Shown piece after piece: positions 1 to 7,978 of a stretch of 13,939 nucleotides of DNA. This stretch comes from SKVJ01 sp964578745 (GTDB lineage Bacteria > Chloroflexota > Dehalococcoidia > GIF9 > AB-539-J10), in assembly GCA_964578745.1 (NCBI GenBank), contig CAZODZ010000043.1, positions 1 to 13,939 on the forward strand, in the 5' to 3' direction. The notes beneath the pieces are model-generated. The model had not been told where the DNA came from and did not search any database. It saw only the letters and a program-made list of their open reading frames with translations. The translations under genes were made by a program, and so were the position numbers. The first letter of the stretch is position 1; each line of letters starts with the position of its first letter.

Positions 1-231
1 GAGCGCGCGCCCCATGCAGATAGCAACGTCCTCGACGACATGGTGCTGATTGTCTCCGCTGGCTGATATACTGAGGTCGAACAGGCCATGGCGGGACACC
101 TGTGTGAGCAGGTGGTCAAACATCCTGATCCCGGTATTCATGTCAGCTTCGCCAACACCATCGACAGACAAGACAACCCGCACACTGGTCTCCGAGGTCT
201 CTCTTGTCACAATGCCTTTCCTAGACTTCAT
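1..231 (-). CDS. hisB: Imidazoleglycerol-phosphate dehydratase HisB (N-terminal part, cut by window edge)
   Basis: Dehydrates imidazole glycerol phosphate to imidazole acetol phosphate in histidine synthesis; cytoplasmic. Only the first 77 codons are in the window. The translated start shows the HisB signatures: TGIRMFDHLL (about residues 33-42), SRHGLFDL, and the metal-binding HHVVEDVAI segment (residues 63-71), in which the usual HHTVED has Val in place of Thr. The ATG at 231 is chosen because a GAGGAGG Shine-Dalgarno site lies about 7 nt before it. The start overlaps the end of hisC by 11 nt, as expected for a coupled operon gene. A second ATG at 236 is followed at once by a stop. The family is clear; function beyond the window edge cannot be judged. 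Confidence 0.93.
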   Translation of the reverse strand, partial: MKSRKGIVTRETSETSVRVVLSVDGVGEADMNTGIRMFDHLLTQVSRHGLFDLSISASGDNQHHVVEDVAICMGRAL

Positions 232-1333
232 GCCATGCCTCCTCAAGCGCCGTCAGGAGTGCATCGGTATCCTCGGGACAGCCGGCGCTGATGCGCAGGC
301 AGTCGCGAAGACCCGGCGACTCGTAGAACCGCACCAGTATACCGCGTCGACGCAGCGCGTCGCGGATCCTGCGTGCGGTTGTCACGCGCCCGTCACCATC
401 CTTCGGAGTCACACGACACAGGACAAAGTTTGCCTGCGAAGGCACCGGCTGCAGCCACGGGATCGCTGACAACTCTCTGATGAGACGGTCACGCTCGTCT
501 CTGAGTTTGGCCACGTTCTGCAGCAGGTACTCAGCATCGGCCAGCGAAGCTATCGCAGCTGCCTCACCCGCAACGTTGACGTTGTAGGGTTGTTTGATCT
601 TAAGGAAGCAGGCAACCAGATCCTCATGACAGAGGCAGTAGCCTACGCGCAGCCCGGCGAGGCCGGCCCACTTGCTGAACGTACGGATGACGAGGAGCGA
701 GGGATTCGCCGGGATCATGTCGACCACGGAGTCGCCACTGAATTCGTAGTATGCTTCATCCACAACTACAACAAGGCCAAGATCCAGCAGAGCCTGCACA
801 TCAGCGCGGCTAACCACTCCGCCGGTCGGGTTGTTCGGCGATGCCACAAAGACCACCTTCGTTCGGGGGCCAACCATCCGCGAAGTCTGCGACAGGTCGA
901 TGCTGAAATCATCCCGCCGTGGCACGTCCACCAACCGCCCACCACATACGTTGACTACGAAAGGATACATACCAAATGTAGGCGGAAAGTTCAGGACTTC
1001 ATCCCCCTCATTGAGGAACAGCCGTAGAACAAGGTCTATCAGCTCGTCGCTGCCGTTGCCGCAGACGATGTTCTGTGTGGGAACACCTGTATACCTTGAG
1101 ATGGCAGCCCGGAGGTTCCTCTGCAGCGGGTCGGGGTAGATGTGGTAGTAAGGAAAAGACGCCAGGACCTCTCTTGCCCGCGGAGATGACAGATACGGGT
1201 TCTCATTTCCATCGAGCTTGACTATCTTCCGCCCGATCTCGCGCTCGAGTACATCAATTGGTTCGACCGGGTCGTAACCATGCATCTCCGCCAGTCCCGG
1301 TCGCATAAGCTTCTTCAGATCGGCGATGTCCAC
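221..1333 (-). CDS. hisC: Histidinol-phosphate aminotransferase HisC
   Basis: PLP-dependent class I/II (fold type I) aminotransferase that makes histidinol phosphate from imidazole acetol phosphate using glutamate. It has 370 residues, normal for the family. Visible motifs: LDGNENPY near residues 40-47, GNGSDELID at 92-100, SPNNPTG at 165-171, VDEAYYEF at 191-198, the PLP lysine K221 in TFSKWAGLAGLRVGY, with R229 expected to hold the PLP phosphate. The start is GTG with GAGGTGA about 6 nt upstream, and 26 nt separate it from hisD. The end overlaps hisB. Some HisC-like enzymes also act on aromatic amino acids, but the his operon context fixes the main role. Confidence 0.95.
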   Translation of the reverse strand: MDIADLKKLMRPGLAEMHGYDPVEPIDVLEREIGRKIVKLDGNENPYLSSPRAREVLASFPYYHIYPDPLQRNLRAAISRYTGVPTQNIVCGNGSDELIDLVLRLFLNEGDEVLNFPPTFGMYPFVVNVCGGRLVDVPRRDDFSIDLSQTSRMVGPRTKVVFVASPNNPTGGVVSRADVQALLDLGLVVVVDEAYYEFSGDSVVDMIPANPSLLVIRTFSKWAGLAGLRVGYCLCHEDLVACFLKIKQPYNVNVAGEAAAIASLADAEYLLQNVAKLRDERDRLIRELSAIPWLQPVPSQANFVLCRVTPKDGDGRVTTARRIRDALRRRGILVRFYESPGLRDCLRISAGCPEDTDALLTALEEAWHEV

Positions 1334-1359
1334 CTGTCACCTCGATCGCCCAAGCGTCG

Positions 1360-2685
1360 TCAGCCTCCAGCCTGCAGTCGCATTTCAATGGCACGCGCAT
1401 GGGCTTCAAGCCCTTCGGCCCGTGCAATGATCGCTGCGGCGGGTCCGAGGTCGGACATTGTAGCACCGGTAAGATGTGCCACACTCGAGTACTTCACAAA
1501 GTCGTGCACGCCAAGAACAGATGCGAAGCGCGCGGCGCCCCCCGTAGGCAGGACATGGCTGGGACCGTCAACATAGTCACCCATGACGACGGGCGATTGT
1601 TCTCCCAGACATATGCAGCCGGCATTGCGCACCTGCCCTAGTATCTCGTCAGGATCGGTCACAAGCAGTTCAAGGTGCTCCGGGCCATACTCATTGCACA
1701 GTTGCACAGCCTCGTCGAGCGTGTCCACCACACATATGAATGCCGCGGCCAGCGCTTGCTCGAGTTGGTCCCTGCGCTCGAGAAAGCCGAGTTGCACCTT
1801 GATCTCGCGCACAACGCTGTCTGCCAGTTCAGGTGAGGTAGTCACAAGCACGACCCGGGCATCAGGATCGTGCTCTGCCTGTGCCAGCAGGTCGGCAGCA
1901 CAGTACTGTGGAGATGCCGATGAATCAGCGACAACGAAGACCTCACTTGGCCCTGCAAGACTATCGATAGCAACAGAGCCAAAGACAAGCCGCTTGGCGA
2001 TCGTCACAAAGATGTTACCGGGGCCACATATCTTATCGACTCTCGGTACAGAGGAGGTGCCATAGGCCAATGCGGCGATCGCCTGGGCACCGCCAATAGC
2101 AAACACACGATCTACACCTGCAATGTGGCACGCGGCACGCGTTGCAGGGGCAACCGTGCCATCGGGTCCAGGAGGAGTGGCTACAATTATCTCCTCGACG
2201 CCGGCAACCCTCGCCGGTATTGCCGACATCAGCACCGACGACGGATAGGAGTAGCGGCCTCCCGGCACGTAAAGGCCTACCCTCTGAAGCGGCAGCCGTC
2301 GCTGCCCGACCTCGTGGTCGACCATGCATGTACCTGCAGGGAGCATTGTGGCCTCGTGGAAGCAGCGTATGCGCGTCGCGGCGATTCTCAGCGCTTGCAC
2401 CAGACCCGCTGGCAGCTCCAAGCAGGCCGCTTCAAGTTGCCGTGAACTCACCTCAAGGTCGACCAGGTCGATGCCTGATATAGTCTTTGTGTAGCGCACG
2501 AGCGCGGCATCGCCATCCTCCCGCACATCCGCGATAATCCGCTCGACGACCTGGGCGGGAGAAAGCTCCTCGCCGAAGATTGCCCGTATGCCTTGGCGTA
2601 CTTCGGCAGACCCTTTAAGTGCGTCCAGGGGATCACCCCGCTGGAGAAGAAGACGCGCCTGCTTCAGACCCCACACCCGCTTCAT
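1360..2685 (-). CDS. hisD: Histidinol dehydrogenase HisD
   Basis: Zinc-dependent, NAD-linked enzyme that oxidises histidinol to histidine in two steps. It has 441 residues, full length. Motifs in order: GLYVPGGRYSYPSS (137-150), GPGNIFV (221-227), GPSEVF (245-250), QAEHDPDA (269-276), EYGPEHLEL (332-340) and GPSHVLPTGG (374-383). By family alignment the zinc ligands are Q269, H272, D370 and H429, and the catalytic pair is E336/H337; all are present. The ATG overlaps the hisG stop by 4 nt (ATGA). There is no clear Shine-Dalgarno site, so translation is probably coupled to hisG. Confidence 0.97.
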   Translation of the reverse strand: MKRVWGLKQARLLLQRGDPLDALKGSAEVRQGIRAIFGEELSPAQVVERIIADVREDGDAALVRYTKTISGIDLVDLEVSSRQLEAACLELPAGLVQALRIAATRIRCFHEATMLPAGTCMVDHEVGQRRLPLQRVGLYVPGGRYSYPSSVLMSAIPARVAGVEEIIVATPPGPDGTVAPATRAACHIAGVDRVFAIGGAQAIAALAYGTSSVPRVDKICGPGNIFVTIAKRLVFGSVAIDSLAGPSEVFVVADSSASPQYCAADLLAQAEHDPDARVVLVTTSPELADSVVREIKVQLGFLERRDQLEQALAAAFICVVDTLDEAVQLCNEYGPEHLELLVTDPDEILGQVRNAGCICLGEQSPVVMGDYVDGPSHVLPTGGAARFASVLGVHDFVKYSSVAHLTGATMSDLGPAAAIIARAEGLEAHARAIEMRLQAGG

Positions 2686-4121
2686 TCGATTGCCCCGGCG
2701 AGCAGTGAGACAATGCTCGCTATCTTGTCACGCTTGGCCGGCTCCTCCATGCTGTGTCTGTTGGCGATGACACAGGCGCTTGAGCGCAGTATCACATCGA
2801 TGATCTTCAACCTGTTCTCCACGAGCGTCTTGCCCGTCTGCGTGTTGTCCACCAGCAGATCCGCATCATCAGGAAGGAATGCCTCGCTCGCACCCCATGT
2901 CGGTATGACCTTGTAGGACACGATATGGTTGTCGCGCAGGTACTTGTCCGCGATGTTGGTATACTCGGATGCAACGCGCAGCGGCCGTATGTTCCCTCGC
3001 GCCACGAAGTCGCGCAACTCCTCGGTCGTGTTGACCGGGATGTCCTCGCTCAGCGCAGCAACCACTCGGACCTTTCCGAATCCGAGGTCGAGGAGTTCCT
3101 CCACGGGACTGGACGGGAAACAGCTGAGGTGCTCGCGCAGCCAGTCCTGGCCCGTAACTGCGATATCGAAATGGCCGCTCGCAACCTGCAGGGGCATGTC
3201 CTGCGGCCTGATGACCTTCACTGCAAGCCACTCGGGTCCCCCGAACAGTCGTCGTTCGGTTGTTTTGCCCGCGTACCCCGGTATATCAAGCCCGGCACGC
3301 TCAAACAGCTCGGTTGCAGGGGTCTTCTGGTGGCCGTCAGGAACCGCCATGCGCACCTCCCGGGCCTGCCAGCGCAGCAGCGTCTCATTCATCGGCTCGG
3401 ATGTGGCCGCTGGCTCGTCCTGCGTGTCTGCTGAGTCGCTGTCCGCGCGAAAAGTGCCGGCGAGGCAGCGAAGCACATCCTCCATACCCCTGGCGCCCAG
3501 CGAGTCGGAATTGGCGACCAGAAGCGCGTCTACATCAAAGAGCCTGCGAAGTGGCAGCAGTCCCTGTGAGAGCAGCTCGCGCTCGCTTTTCGCCCACATT
3601 ACCACCAGGTCGGCGCTCTCAGGAGGGTACGCGCTCGCAGCACCCCAGATGGGGAAGACACGAAAACGCCTCAGGCGCAGTCTGACGGCAAGCATGTTTG
3701 CAATATTGGGATACTCTGAGACAATTCGCACTGTCCTTCCGGTTGCAGCGACTGAATCCAGCGATGTCAGATCGGAATAAACGCTTGATGCGAGATAGAC
3801 TGCGCCATCGCGGTTTTTCAGAGTAGAGACCTCCATGAGGTCGGACGCAGGGTACCTTGCCTTCAGCTCACGCACCCAGTCGGCACCGCAGATGCCCAGG
3901 TCATAGTTGCCCACTGATACGTGGACTGAAATGTCTTTCTCCTGGAGAATCTTGGCACGCACGCACGGGAACCGCGAGGAGGTGAGGCGGTACTGCCTCG
4001 TCTTCGAGTTGTACTCATCAAGGCCGAAACCGGCATTGTCAAGAAGGGAGGACGTAGAGGTAAGGAACCTGCCCTTTGGCAGGGCGAGACGTACGGGGCG
4101 CACGTTGGTCTCTACTGTCAC
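2682..4121 (-). CDS. hisG: ATP phosphoribosyltransferase, tandem duplicated HisG (two HisG domains in one chain)
   Basis: First enzyme of histidine synthesis (ATP + PRPP to phosphoribosyl-ATP). The chain is 479 residues, about twice a short-form HisG (roughly 210). Two HisG-like units are visible: about 8-222 and 254-479, joined by an acidic, Ser-rich linker (about 223-250). Matching motifs: ALPKGR (13-18) versus AVPDGH (259-264); GICGADW (76-82) versus AVTGQDW (321-327); SEYPNIAN (135-142) versus SEYTNIAD (385-392); FPIWGA (156-161) versus IPTWGA (406-411). The PRPP loop is intact only in the second unit (TGKTLVENRL, 429-438); in the first it is MWAKSERELLSQGL. The RPQD segment (305-308) is also only in the second, while the PKGR motif survives only in the first. 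The start is GTG, 3 nt after the hisZ stop, with no strong Shine-Dalgarno site. No C-terminal regulatory domain of long HisG is seen, which fits the adjacent hisZ. Confidence 0.92.
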   Translation of the reverse strand: MTVETNVRPVRLALPKGRFLTSTSSLLDNAGFGLDEYNSKTRQYRLTSSRFPCVRAKILQEKDISVHVSVGNYDLGICGADWVRELKARYPASDLMEVSTLKNRDGAVYLASSVYSDLTSLDSVAATGRTVRIVSEYPNIANMLAVRLRLRRFRVFPIWGAASAYPPESADLVVMWAKSERELLSQGLLPLRRLFDVDALLVANSDSLGARGMEDVLRCLAGTFRADSDSADTQDEPAATSEPMNETLLRWQAREVRMAVPDGHQKTPATELFERAGLDIPGYAGKTTERRLFGGPEWLAVKVIRPQDMPLQVASGHFDIAVTGQDWLREHLSCFPSSPVEELLDLGFGKVRVVAALSEDIPVNTTEELRDFVARGNIRPLRVASEYTNIADKYLRDNHIVSYKVIPTWGASEAFLPDDADLLVDNTQTGKTLVENRLKIIDVILRSSACVIANRHSMEEPAKRDKIASIVSLLAGAIE

Positions 4122-4124
4122 AGT

Positions 4125-5384
4125 CTAGGATACCAGTCGTGAAAGCGCTTCAGCCATCGAGCATGAGATGGACTCATTTGTCTCACAGTCCGTCATCACG
4201 ACAGTGTCTGACTCGCTGGCCGACAGCTGGATAGTCCACCGATAACGGCCCGGCACAGCTGCAGTTGCACCCGTTTGCACCACAGCCATACCTCCCCGGC
4301 AGCGGATGGACTGTGCCAGACCAAGGCAGCGCCGCGCGGCAGCTTCCCCTGCATCGGCCGTAATGACGACCACCCCATTGCGAGGGGGCTCTGAACCGTC
4401 CAGTATAGCCGCTATCTGATCAATATACAGGGCGAATCCGCATGACGGCAGTTCGGGACCGCCCATCAGGGGTATAAGGTCATCGTACCTGCCCCCACCA
4501 CCTATCTTCTCTCCTGACACCGACAGAAACTGAAAACAGATGCCGGTGTAGTACTCGAAGCTGCGCACAGCCGTTATGTCAATTTCATAGGAGCAATCCA
4601 GATCGTCCAAGACACGCGCAACCTCTATGAATTCGTTCAGCGCACTGAGAAAGCGGGCACTCGCGCCGGTCGCGAGCGCACGGATATTCTCGAGATAGCC
4701 GGCCGAAGTTCCCTTCAGAGAAAGAAGCGGCGCCAGATAGCGCCTTGCACCGGCGACAGCCTTCGCCGCATCGCTCAGCTCGCGCCAGTCACCATCGAGC
4801 ACCGCCTCGATAAGGCGTTCCTTACGCTCGTGCGGCAGGTTCAGTTCCTCGATTATCGCCTTGAGCACACCTGCGTGGAACAGCTGCAGCCGTACATTCG
4901 GCAGGCCCAGGCGGCCGATGATATCGCGTGCCAGCAGCAGTATCTCTGTATCAGAGATGATTGGAGCACCGCCTATGAACTCGGCGCCGCATTGCCACCG
5001 TTCACGGTTCCGCGTCCCGGTAGCCTCGAACACGAAGCTGTTCGTAACGTACGACAGGCGTGCGGGCGAAGACGGGGCGATGTTCTCAACGTACAGCCTG
5101 GCCACCGGGATGGTGCTGTCGGGCCGCAGGACAACACGTTCACCGCTCCAGCCGTCCCAGTCAAGAAACGAATAGACACGGCTTACCATGCCAGGGGAAA
5201 GCGTTCCCAGAGCGGTGAAAAGTTGCAGGTATTCGATGGTAGGCGGCTTGACCTCCTCGTAGCCGTAGGACTCACACGCCTCGCGAAAAGCCTGCTCCAC
5301 GCGGCGAAAACGGACCATGTCCCGTGGCAGGAGGTCGCGCATTCCTTTGCACTTCTGGTGAGATAGTACCGGTTCTGGCATCAT
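4125..5384 (-). CDS. hisZ: ATP phosphoribosyltransferase regulatory subunit HisZ (HisRS-like paralogue)
   Basis: Class II aminoacyl-tRNA synthetase-like protein without synthetase function. In species with short HisG, HisZ forms a complex with it and gives activity and histidine feedback. Motifs (numbered from a GTG at 5432): KGMRDLLP (29-36), motif 2 LRPDSTIPVAR (102-112), RSFEYYTG (290-297, where HisRS has RGLDYYTG) and GGGGRYDD (311-318). Motif 3 reads CGFALYIDQI (331-340) and lacks the Arg needed by true HisRS for ATP, which argues for HisZ, as does the position just before hisG. I prefer the ATG at 5384 (420 codons including the stop) to the GTG at 5432, because a likely promoter lies between them and the family conserved region starts about 12 residues after this ATG. 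The ATG at 5381 is also possible. A divergent HisS cannot be fully excluded. Confidence 0.88.
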   Translation of the reverse strand: MMPEPVLSHQKCKGMRDLLPRDMVRFRRVEQAFREACESYGYEEVKPPTIEYLQLFTALGTLSPGMVSRVYSFLDWDGWSGERVVLRPDSTIPVARLYVENIAPSSPARLSYVTNSFVFEATGTRNRERWQCGAEFIGGAPIISDTEILLLARDIIGRLGLPNVRLQLFHAGVLKAIIEELNLPHERKERLIEAVLDGDWRELSDAAKAVAGARRYLAPLLSLKGTSAGYLENIRALATGASARFLSALNEFIEVARVLDDLDCSYEIDITAVRSFEYYTGICFQFLSVSGEKIGGGGRYDDLIPLMGGPELPSCGFALYIDQIAAILDGSEPPRNGVVVITADAGEAAARRCLGLAQSIRCRGGMAVVQTGATAAVPGRYRWTIQLSASESDTVVMTDCETNESISCSMAEALSRLVS

Positions 5385-5398
5385 GTCGGAATAGACGA

Positions 5399-5428
5399 AT
5401 CTTACACGAACATGCGGCAGGGCTTCAA
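5399..5428 (-). promoter_or_regulatory. Candidate promoter of the his operon
   Basis: On the minus strand TTGAAG and TAAGAT are separated by 18 nt. Transcription would start near 5392, only a few bases before the ATG at 5384. The match is moderate. It supports the shorter HisZ start. No T-box or attenuator-like leader peptide is visible. Confidence 0.4.
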
Positions 5429-5480
5429 TCACAACAACAGAGGGAACGAGCCAGGCGCCACGGCGGCGGGTTGGATTGCT

Positions 5481-5509
5481 TTGTGAACGTGACCCAGTTC
5501 ATCTATAAT
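5481..5509 (+). promoter_or_regulatory. Sigma70-type promoter of the nfeD operon
   Basis: TTGTGA (5481-5486), a 17-nt spacer and TATAAT (5504-5509), a near-consensus promoter. The expected transcription start is about 5515-5517. This falls after the ATG at 5512 and so decides in favour of the ATG at 5527, which is preceded by a G-rich ribosome site (GGGGGG at 5517-5522). Confidence 0.75.
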
Positions 5510-5526
5510 CGATGCTGGGGGGTGTA

Positions 5527-6834
5527 ATGCGCCGGCTGAGGATCGTCTTTGTAGGCCTTGTTGCCATCTGCTTGATGGTGTCCCTCGCTAGCGTTGCCGG
5601 CGCAGCCGACGACAATACAGTTGTCGTCATCGAGGTTCACGGTACGATTGTCCCCGTTCTTGCTCAGTACGTGGAGCGTGGAGTCAGCATGGCGGAGGAA
5701 TCCGGTGCCACAGCCCTGGTCATCCAGCTCAACACTCCCGGTGGCCTCCTGACCGCGACCGAAGACATTGTGTCCACTATCCTGAATGCGGACGTGCCTG
5801 TAGTGACGTACGTCAGTCCGCAAGGCGCATGGGCTGCTTCCGCCGGCACATTTATCACGCTTGCATCTCATGTAGCAGCTATGGCCCCCGGCACGACCAT
5901 AGGGGCAGCCCACCCAGTTGCGGCTGGTGGAGAGCAGATCCCCGAGGAACAACTCGAGAAGATTACCCGGTTCTCTGCCAAGTGGATGCGAACTATTGCA
6001 GAGGAGCGCGGGCGCAACGTTGAGGAGGCGGAACTGGCTGTCACCGAGAGCAAATCATTCACGGACGGCGATGCGCTTGAAGCCAACCTCATTGATCTGA
6101 GGGCGGATACGCTTTCCGACCTCCTCAATGAGATCGACGGTAGAGAGATCGAGCTCGCCAGCGGTCGTACTGTTACGCTCGAGACCGCGGACGCGGCGGT
6201 ACAGATGCGGCCTATGACTCCGCTTGAGCGGCTGCTGCATACGATAACCGACCCGAATGTTGCCTACATCCTGCTCACTCTTGCGACGATTGGCCTGGTG
6301 ACCGAGATATCGAGTCCCGGCCTTATCATCCCTGGTGTTGTCGGCGGGATATGTCTGATACTCGCGTTCTACGCTCTGGGTGTGCTTGATGCCAATTTCG
6401 GTGGTATTGTGCTCATACTGATGGCCATCGGCCTGTTCGTCGCCGAATACTTCACCACATCATTCGGGGCGCTGACAGCGGGCGGTGTGGCGGCGCTTGT
6501 TATCGGGTCGTTGATCCTCTTCAGCGGAACGCCCGGGGTGCGGGTTGATCCCGCACTGATTGCAGGCGTAGCTGTCGGCGCTACCGCCTTCTCGGTATTT
6601 GTAGTCGGTGCCATAATACGCGGGCAACGGCGCCGCAAGGCTACAGGCACCGAAAGCATGGTCGGTCAGACAGCCATTGCAAAGACGCCTCTCACACCAC
6701 GTGGAACGGTGCTGGCCGAAGGCGAGCTTTGGACCGCCGAGGTTGACGAAGGCAAGGTAATGCCTGGTGAAGAAGTGATCATAGTCAGTGTCGATCACAT
6801 GCTATTGCACGTACGCCGTAGCCCGCACGCTTGA
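5527..6834 (+). CDS. NfeD family membrane serine protease-like protein (full-length, ClpP-like domain plus NfeD domain)
   Basis: Membrane protein of the long NfeD type, found next to stomatin/slipin genes. In the archaeal homologue PH1510 the N-terminal domain cleaves the C-terminal tail of the partner stomatin. Numbering from the ATG at 5527 (435 residues): signal peptide about 1-25 ending SVAGA; ClpP/crotonase-like domain about 28-205 with LNTPGG (68-73) and the nucleophile Ser105 in ASAGT; a likely catalytic Lys145 placed 19 residues before the end of AEERGRN; four to five hydrophobic segments between about 245 and 365; and a C-terminal OB-fold NfeD domain about 375-430. The ATG at 5512 is in frame, but the promoter places it before the transcript start. 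The stop overlaps the next gene. Confidence 0.9.
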   Translation: MRRLRIVFVGLVAICLMVSLASVAGAADDNTVVVIEVHGTIVPVLAQYVERGVSMAEESGATALVIQLNTPGGLLTATEDIVSTILNADVPVVTYVSPQGAWAASAGTFITLASHVAAMAPGTTIGAAHPVAAGGEQIPEEQLEKITRFSAKWMRTIAEERGRNVEEAELAVTESKSFTDGDALEANLIDLRADTLSDLLNEIDGREIELASGRTVTLETADAAVQMRPMTPLERLLHTITDPNVAYILLTLATIGLVTEISSPGLIIPGVVGGICLILAFYALGVLDANFGGIVLILMAIGLFVAEYFTTSFGALTAGGVAALVIGSLILFSGTPGVRVDPALIAGVAVGATAFSVFVVGAIIRGQRRRKATGTESMVGQTAIAKTPLTPRGTVLAEGELWTAEVDEGKVMPGEEVIIVSVDHMLLHVRRSPHA

Positions 6835-7163
6835 TGGTGGTTGATGACATGCTGGTGAACACACCCGATGTGACCGGTCCGCTTGCGATCCTTATCGGGA
6901 TCGGCGCGACCCTCCTCATCATATCCATTGTCGCTGTCATCCGAAGCCAGCGTCGTTCACCTGCGGCTGGACTTGAGACCATGGTTGGCAAGTCCGGTGT
7001 CGCCCGCACTGCGCTCTCGCCCGAAGGCACTGTGCACGTTGAGGGCGAGTTGTGGCAGGCCGTTTCACATGGCGAGAAGCTTGAAGCCGGCTCCCGGGTC
7101 ATCGTGACCGGCATCGAGGGACTTAGACTGGCAGTCAAGAGAAAGGAGGAAAAAGATGGTTGA
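6834..7163 (+). CDS. Short NfeD-like membrane protein (NfeD OB-fold domain)
   Basis: A 109-residue protein with one hydrophobic segment (about residues 16-36) followed by an OB-fold NfeD domain. Its MVGKSGVARTALSPEGTV stretch closely parallels MVGQTAIAKTPLTPRGTV near the C terminus of the preceding NfeD, so it is probably a partial duplicate without the protease part. The ATG at 6834 shares its A with the TGA of the upstream gene. A TTG at 6831 and an ATG at 6849 are alternatives. Its last 8 nt overlap the slipin gene. It probably helps anchor or assemble the slipin complex; the exact role is unknown. Confidence 0.85.
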   Translation: MVVDDMLVNTPDVTGPLAILIGIGATLLIISIVAVIRSQRRSPAAGLETMVGKSGVARTALSPEGTVHVEGELWQAVSHGEKLEAGSRVIVTGIEGLRLAVKRKEEKDG

Positions 7164-7932
7164 CTTGGGATGGATACTCTACCTGTTCGTCGCACTGATA
7201 GTCGCGATGATTCTTTCGGCGGCCATCAAGATAGTCCAGGAATACGAACGCGCGGGTGTCTTCCGCCTTGGTCGGTTCGTCGGCCTCAGGGGACCCGGTC
7301 TCGTGCTCATCATTCCTTTTATCGAGAGAATTCGAAAGGTCGACCTGCGCGTCGTGACGATGGACGTGCCCGAGCAGGAATGCATCACGCTCGACAACGT
7401 GACGGTGACGGTCGATGCTGTCGTCTACTTCAGGGTCGTTGAGCCCGCCGACGCTATCTTGAAAGTGCTCGATTATGCCAAAGCTACCTACCTGCTTTCC
7501 CAGACGACGTTGCGTAACGTGGTTGGCCAGTCCGAACTCGACGAAGTGCTGTCGCACCGCGACCGACTCAATGCGAAGATTCAGTCAATCGTTGACGAGG
7601 GCACCAATCCCTGGGGCATCAAAGTGAGCATGGTCGAGATAAAGGACGTACAGCTGCCGGAGATGCTTCAGAGGTCCATTGCTGCGCAGGCCCAGGCCGA
7701 ACGCGACCGCCGTGCCAAGGTGGTCCACGCCGAGGGTGAATTCCAGGCGGCTGCAAAGCTGGTACAGGCAGCACAGCTCATGTCGGCACAGCCGATGGCG
7801 CTGCAATTGCGCTACCTTCAGGCCATGGTGAGCATTGCCGCCGAACGGACCAACACGATACTATTCCCCCTGCCAATCGACCTGCTGAAGGCGTTCATGA
7901 CCCACACCGAGACAGCTGCAAAGTCGAAGTAG
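7156..7932 (+). CDS. Slipin / stomatin-like SPFH-domain membrane protein
   Basis: Forms oligomeric membrane scaffolds and is the usual partner of NfeD. Length is 258 residues. A hydrophobic N-terminal anchor (about 5-28) is followed by the SPFH/band-7 domain (about 29-195) with the typical EYERAGVFRLGR, GPGLVLIIPF, VPEQECITLDNVTVTVDAVVYFRV-type strand order and LRNVVGQSELDEVLSHR. A charged Ala/Gln/Glu-rich coiled-coil region (about 175-225) follows, with AQAQAERDRRAKVVHAEGE at its start, and then a short hydrophobic C-terminal part (ILFPLPIDLL) of the kind NfeD proteases recognise in archaea. A strong AGGAGG (7144-7149) lies 6 nt before the ATG. Last gene of the operon. Confidence 0.95.
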   Translation: MVDLGWILYLFVALIVAMILSAAIKIVQEYERAGVFRLGRFVGLRGPGLVLIIPFIERIRKVDLRVVTMDVPEQECITLDNVTVTVDAVVYFRVVEPADAILKVLDYAKATYLLSQTTLRNVVGQSELDEVLSHRDRLNAKIQSIVDEGTNPWGIKVSMVEIKDVQLPEMLQRSIAAQAQAERDRRAKVVHAEGEFQAAAKLVQAAQLMSAQPMALQLRYLQAMVSIAAERTNTILFPLPIDLLKAFMTHTETAAKSK

Positions 7933-7944
7933 AGAACGGTGCAA

Positions 7945-7975
7945 GCGGGAGGACGCCGCCCGGGTGTCCTCCCGC
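7945..7975. terminator. Hairpin between convergent operons, probable bidirectional terminator
   Basis: A perfect 10-bp inverted repeat: GCGGGAGGAC (7945-7954), an 11-nt loop, and GTCCTCCCGC (7966-7975). It lies in the 46-nt gap between the slipin stop and the pyrD stop. Neither side has a T-run, so it is not a canonical intrinsic terminator, but the symmetric placement suggests it ends or protects both transcripts. Confidence 0.55.
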
Positions 7976-7978
7976 CTC

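Noticed and set aside
50..469. Open frame on the plus strand (139 codons)
   Set aside because: It is antisense to hisB and hisC, which have clear family motifs; its product shows no recognisable domain.
2929..3780. Long plus-strand frame of 283 codons
   Set aside because: It lies antisense to the tandem hisG, is Ser/Arg-rich with no motif, and is typical of shadow frames in GC-rich DNA.
4125..5384. True histidyl-tRNA synthetase (hisS)
   Set aside because: Motif 3 lacks its Arg, the RGLDYY motif is altered, and the gene leads the his operon beside a HisG without a regulatory domain.
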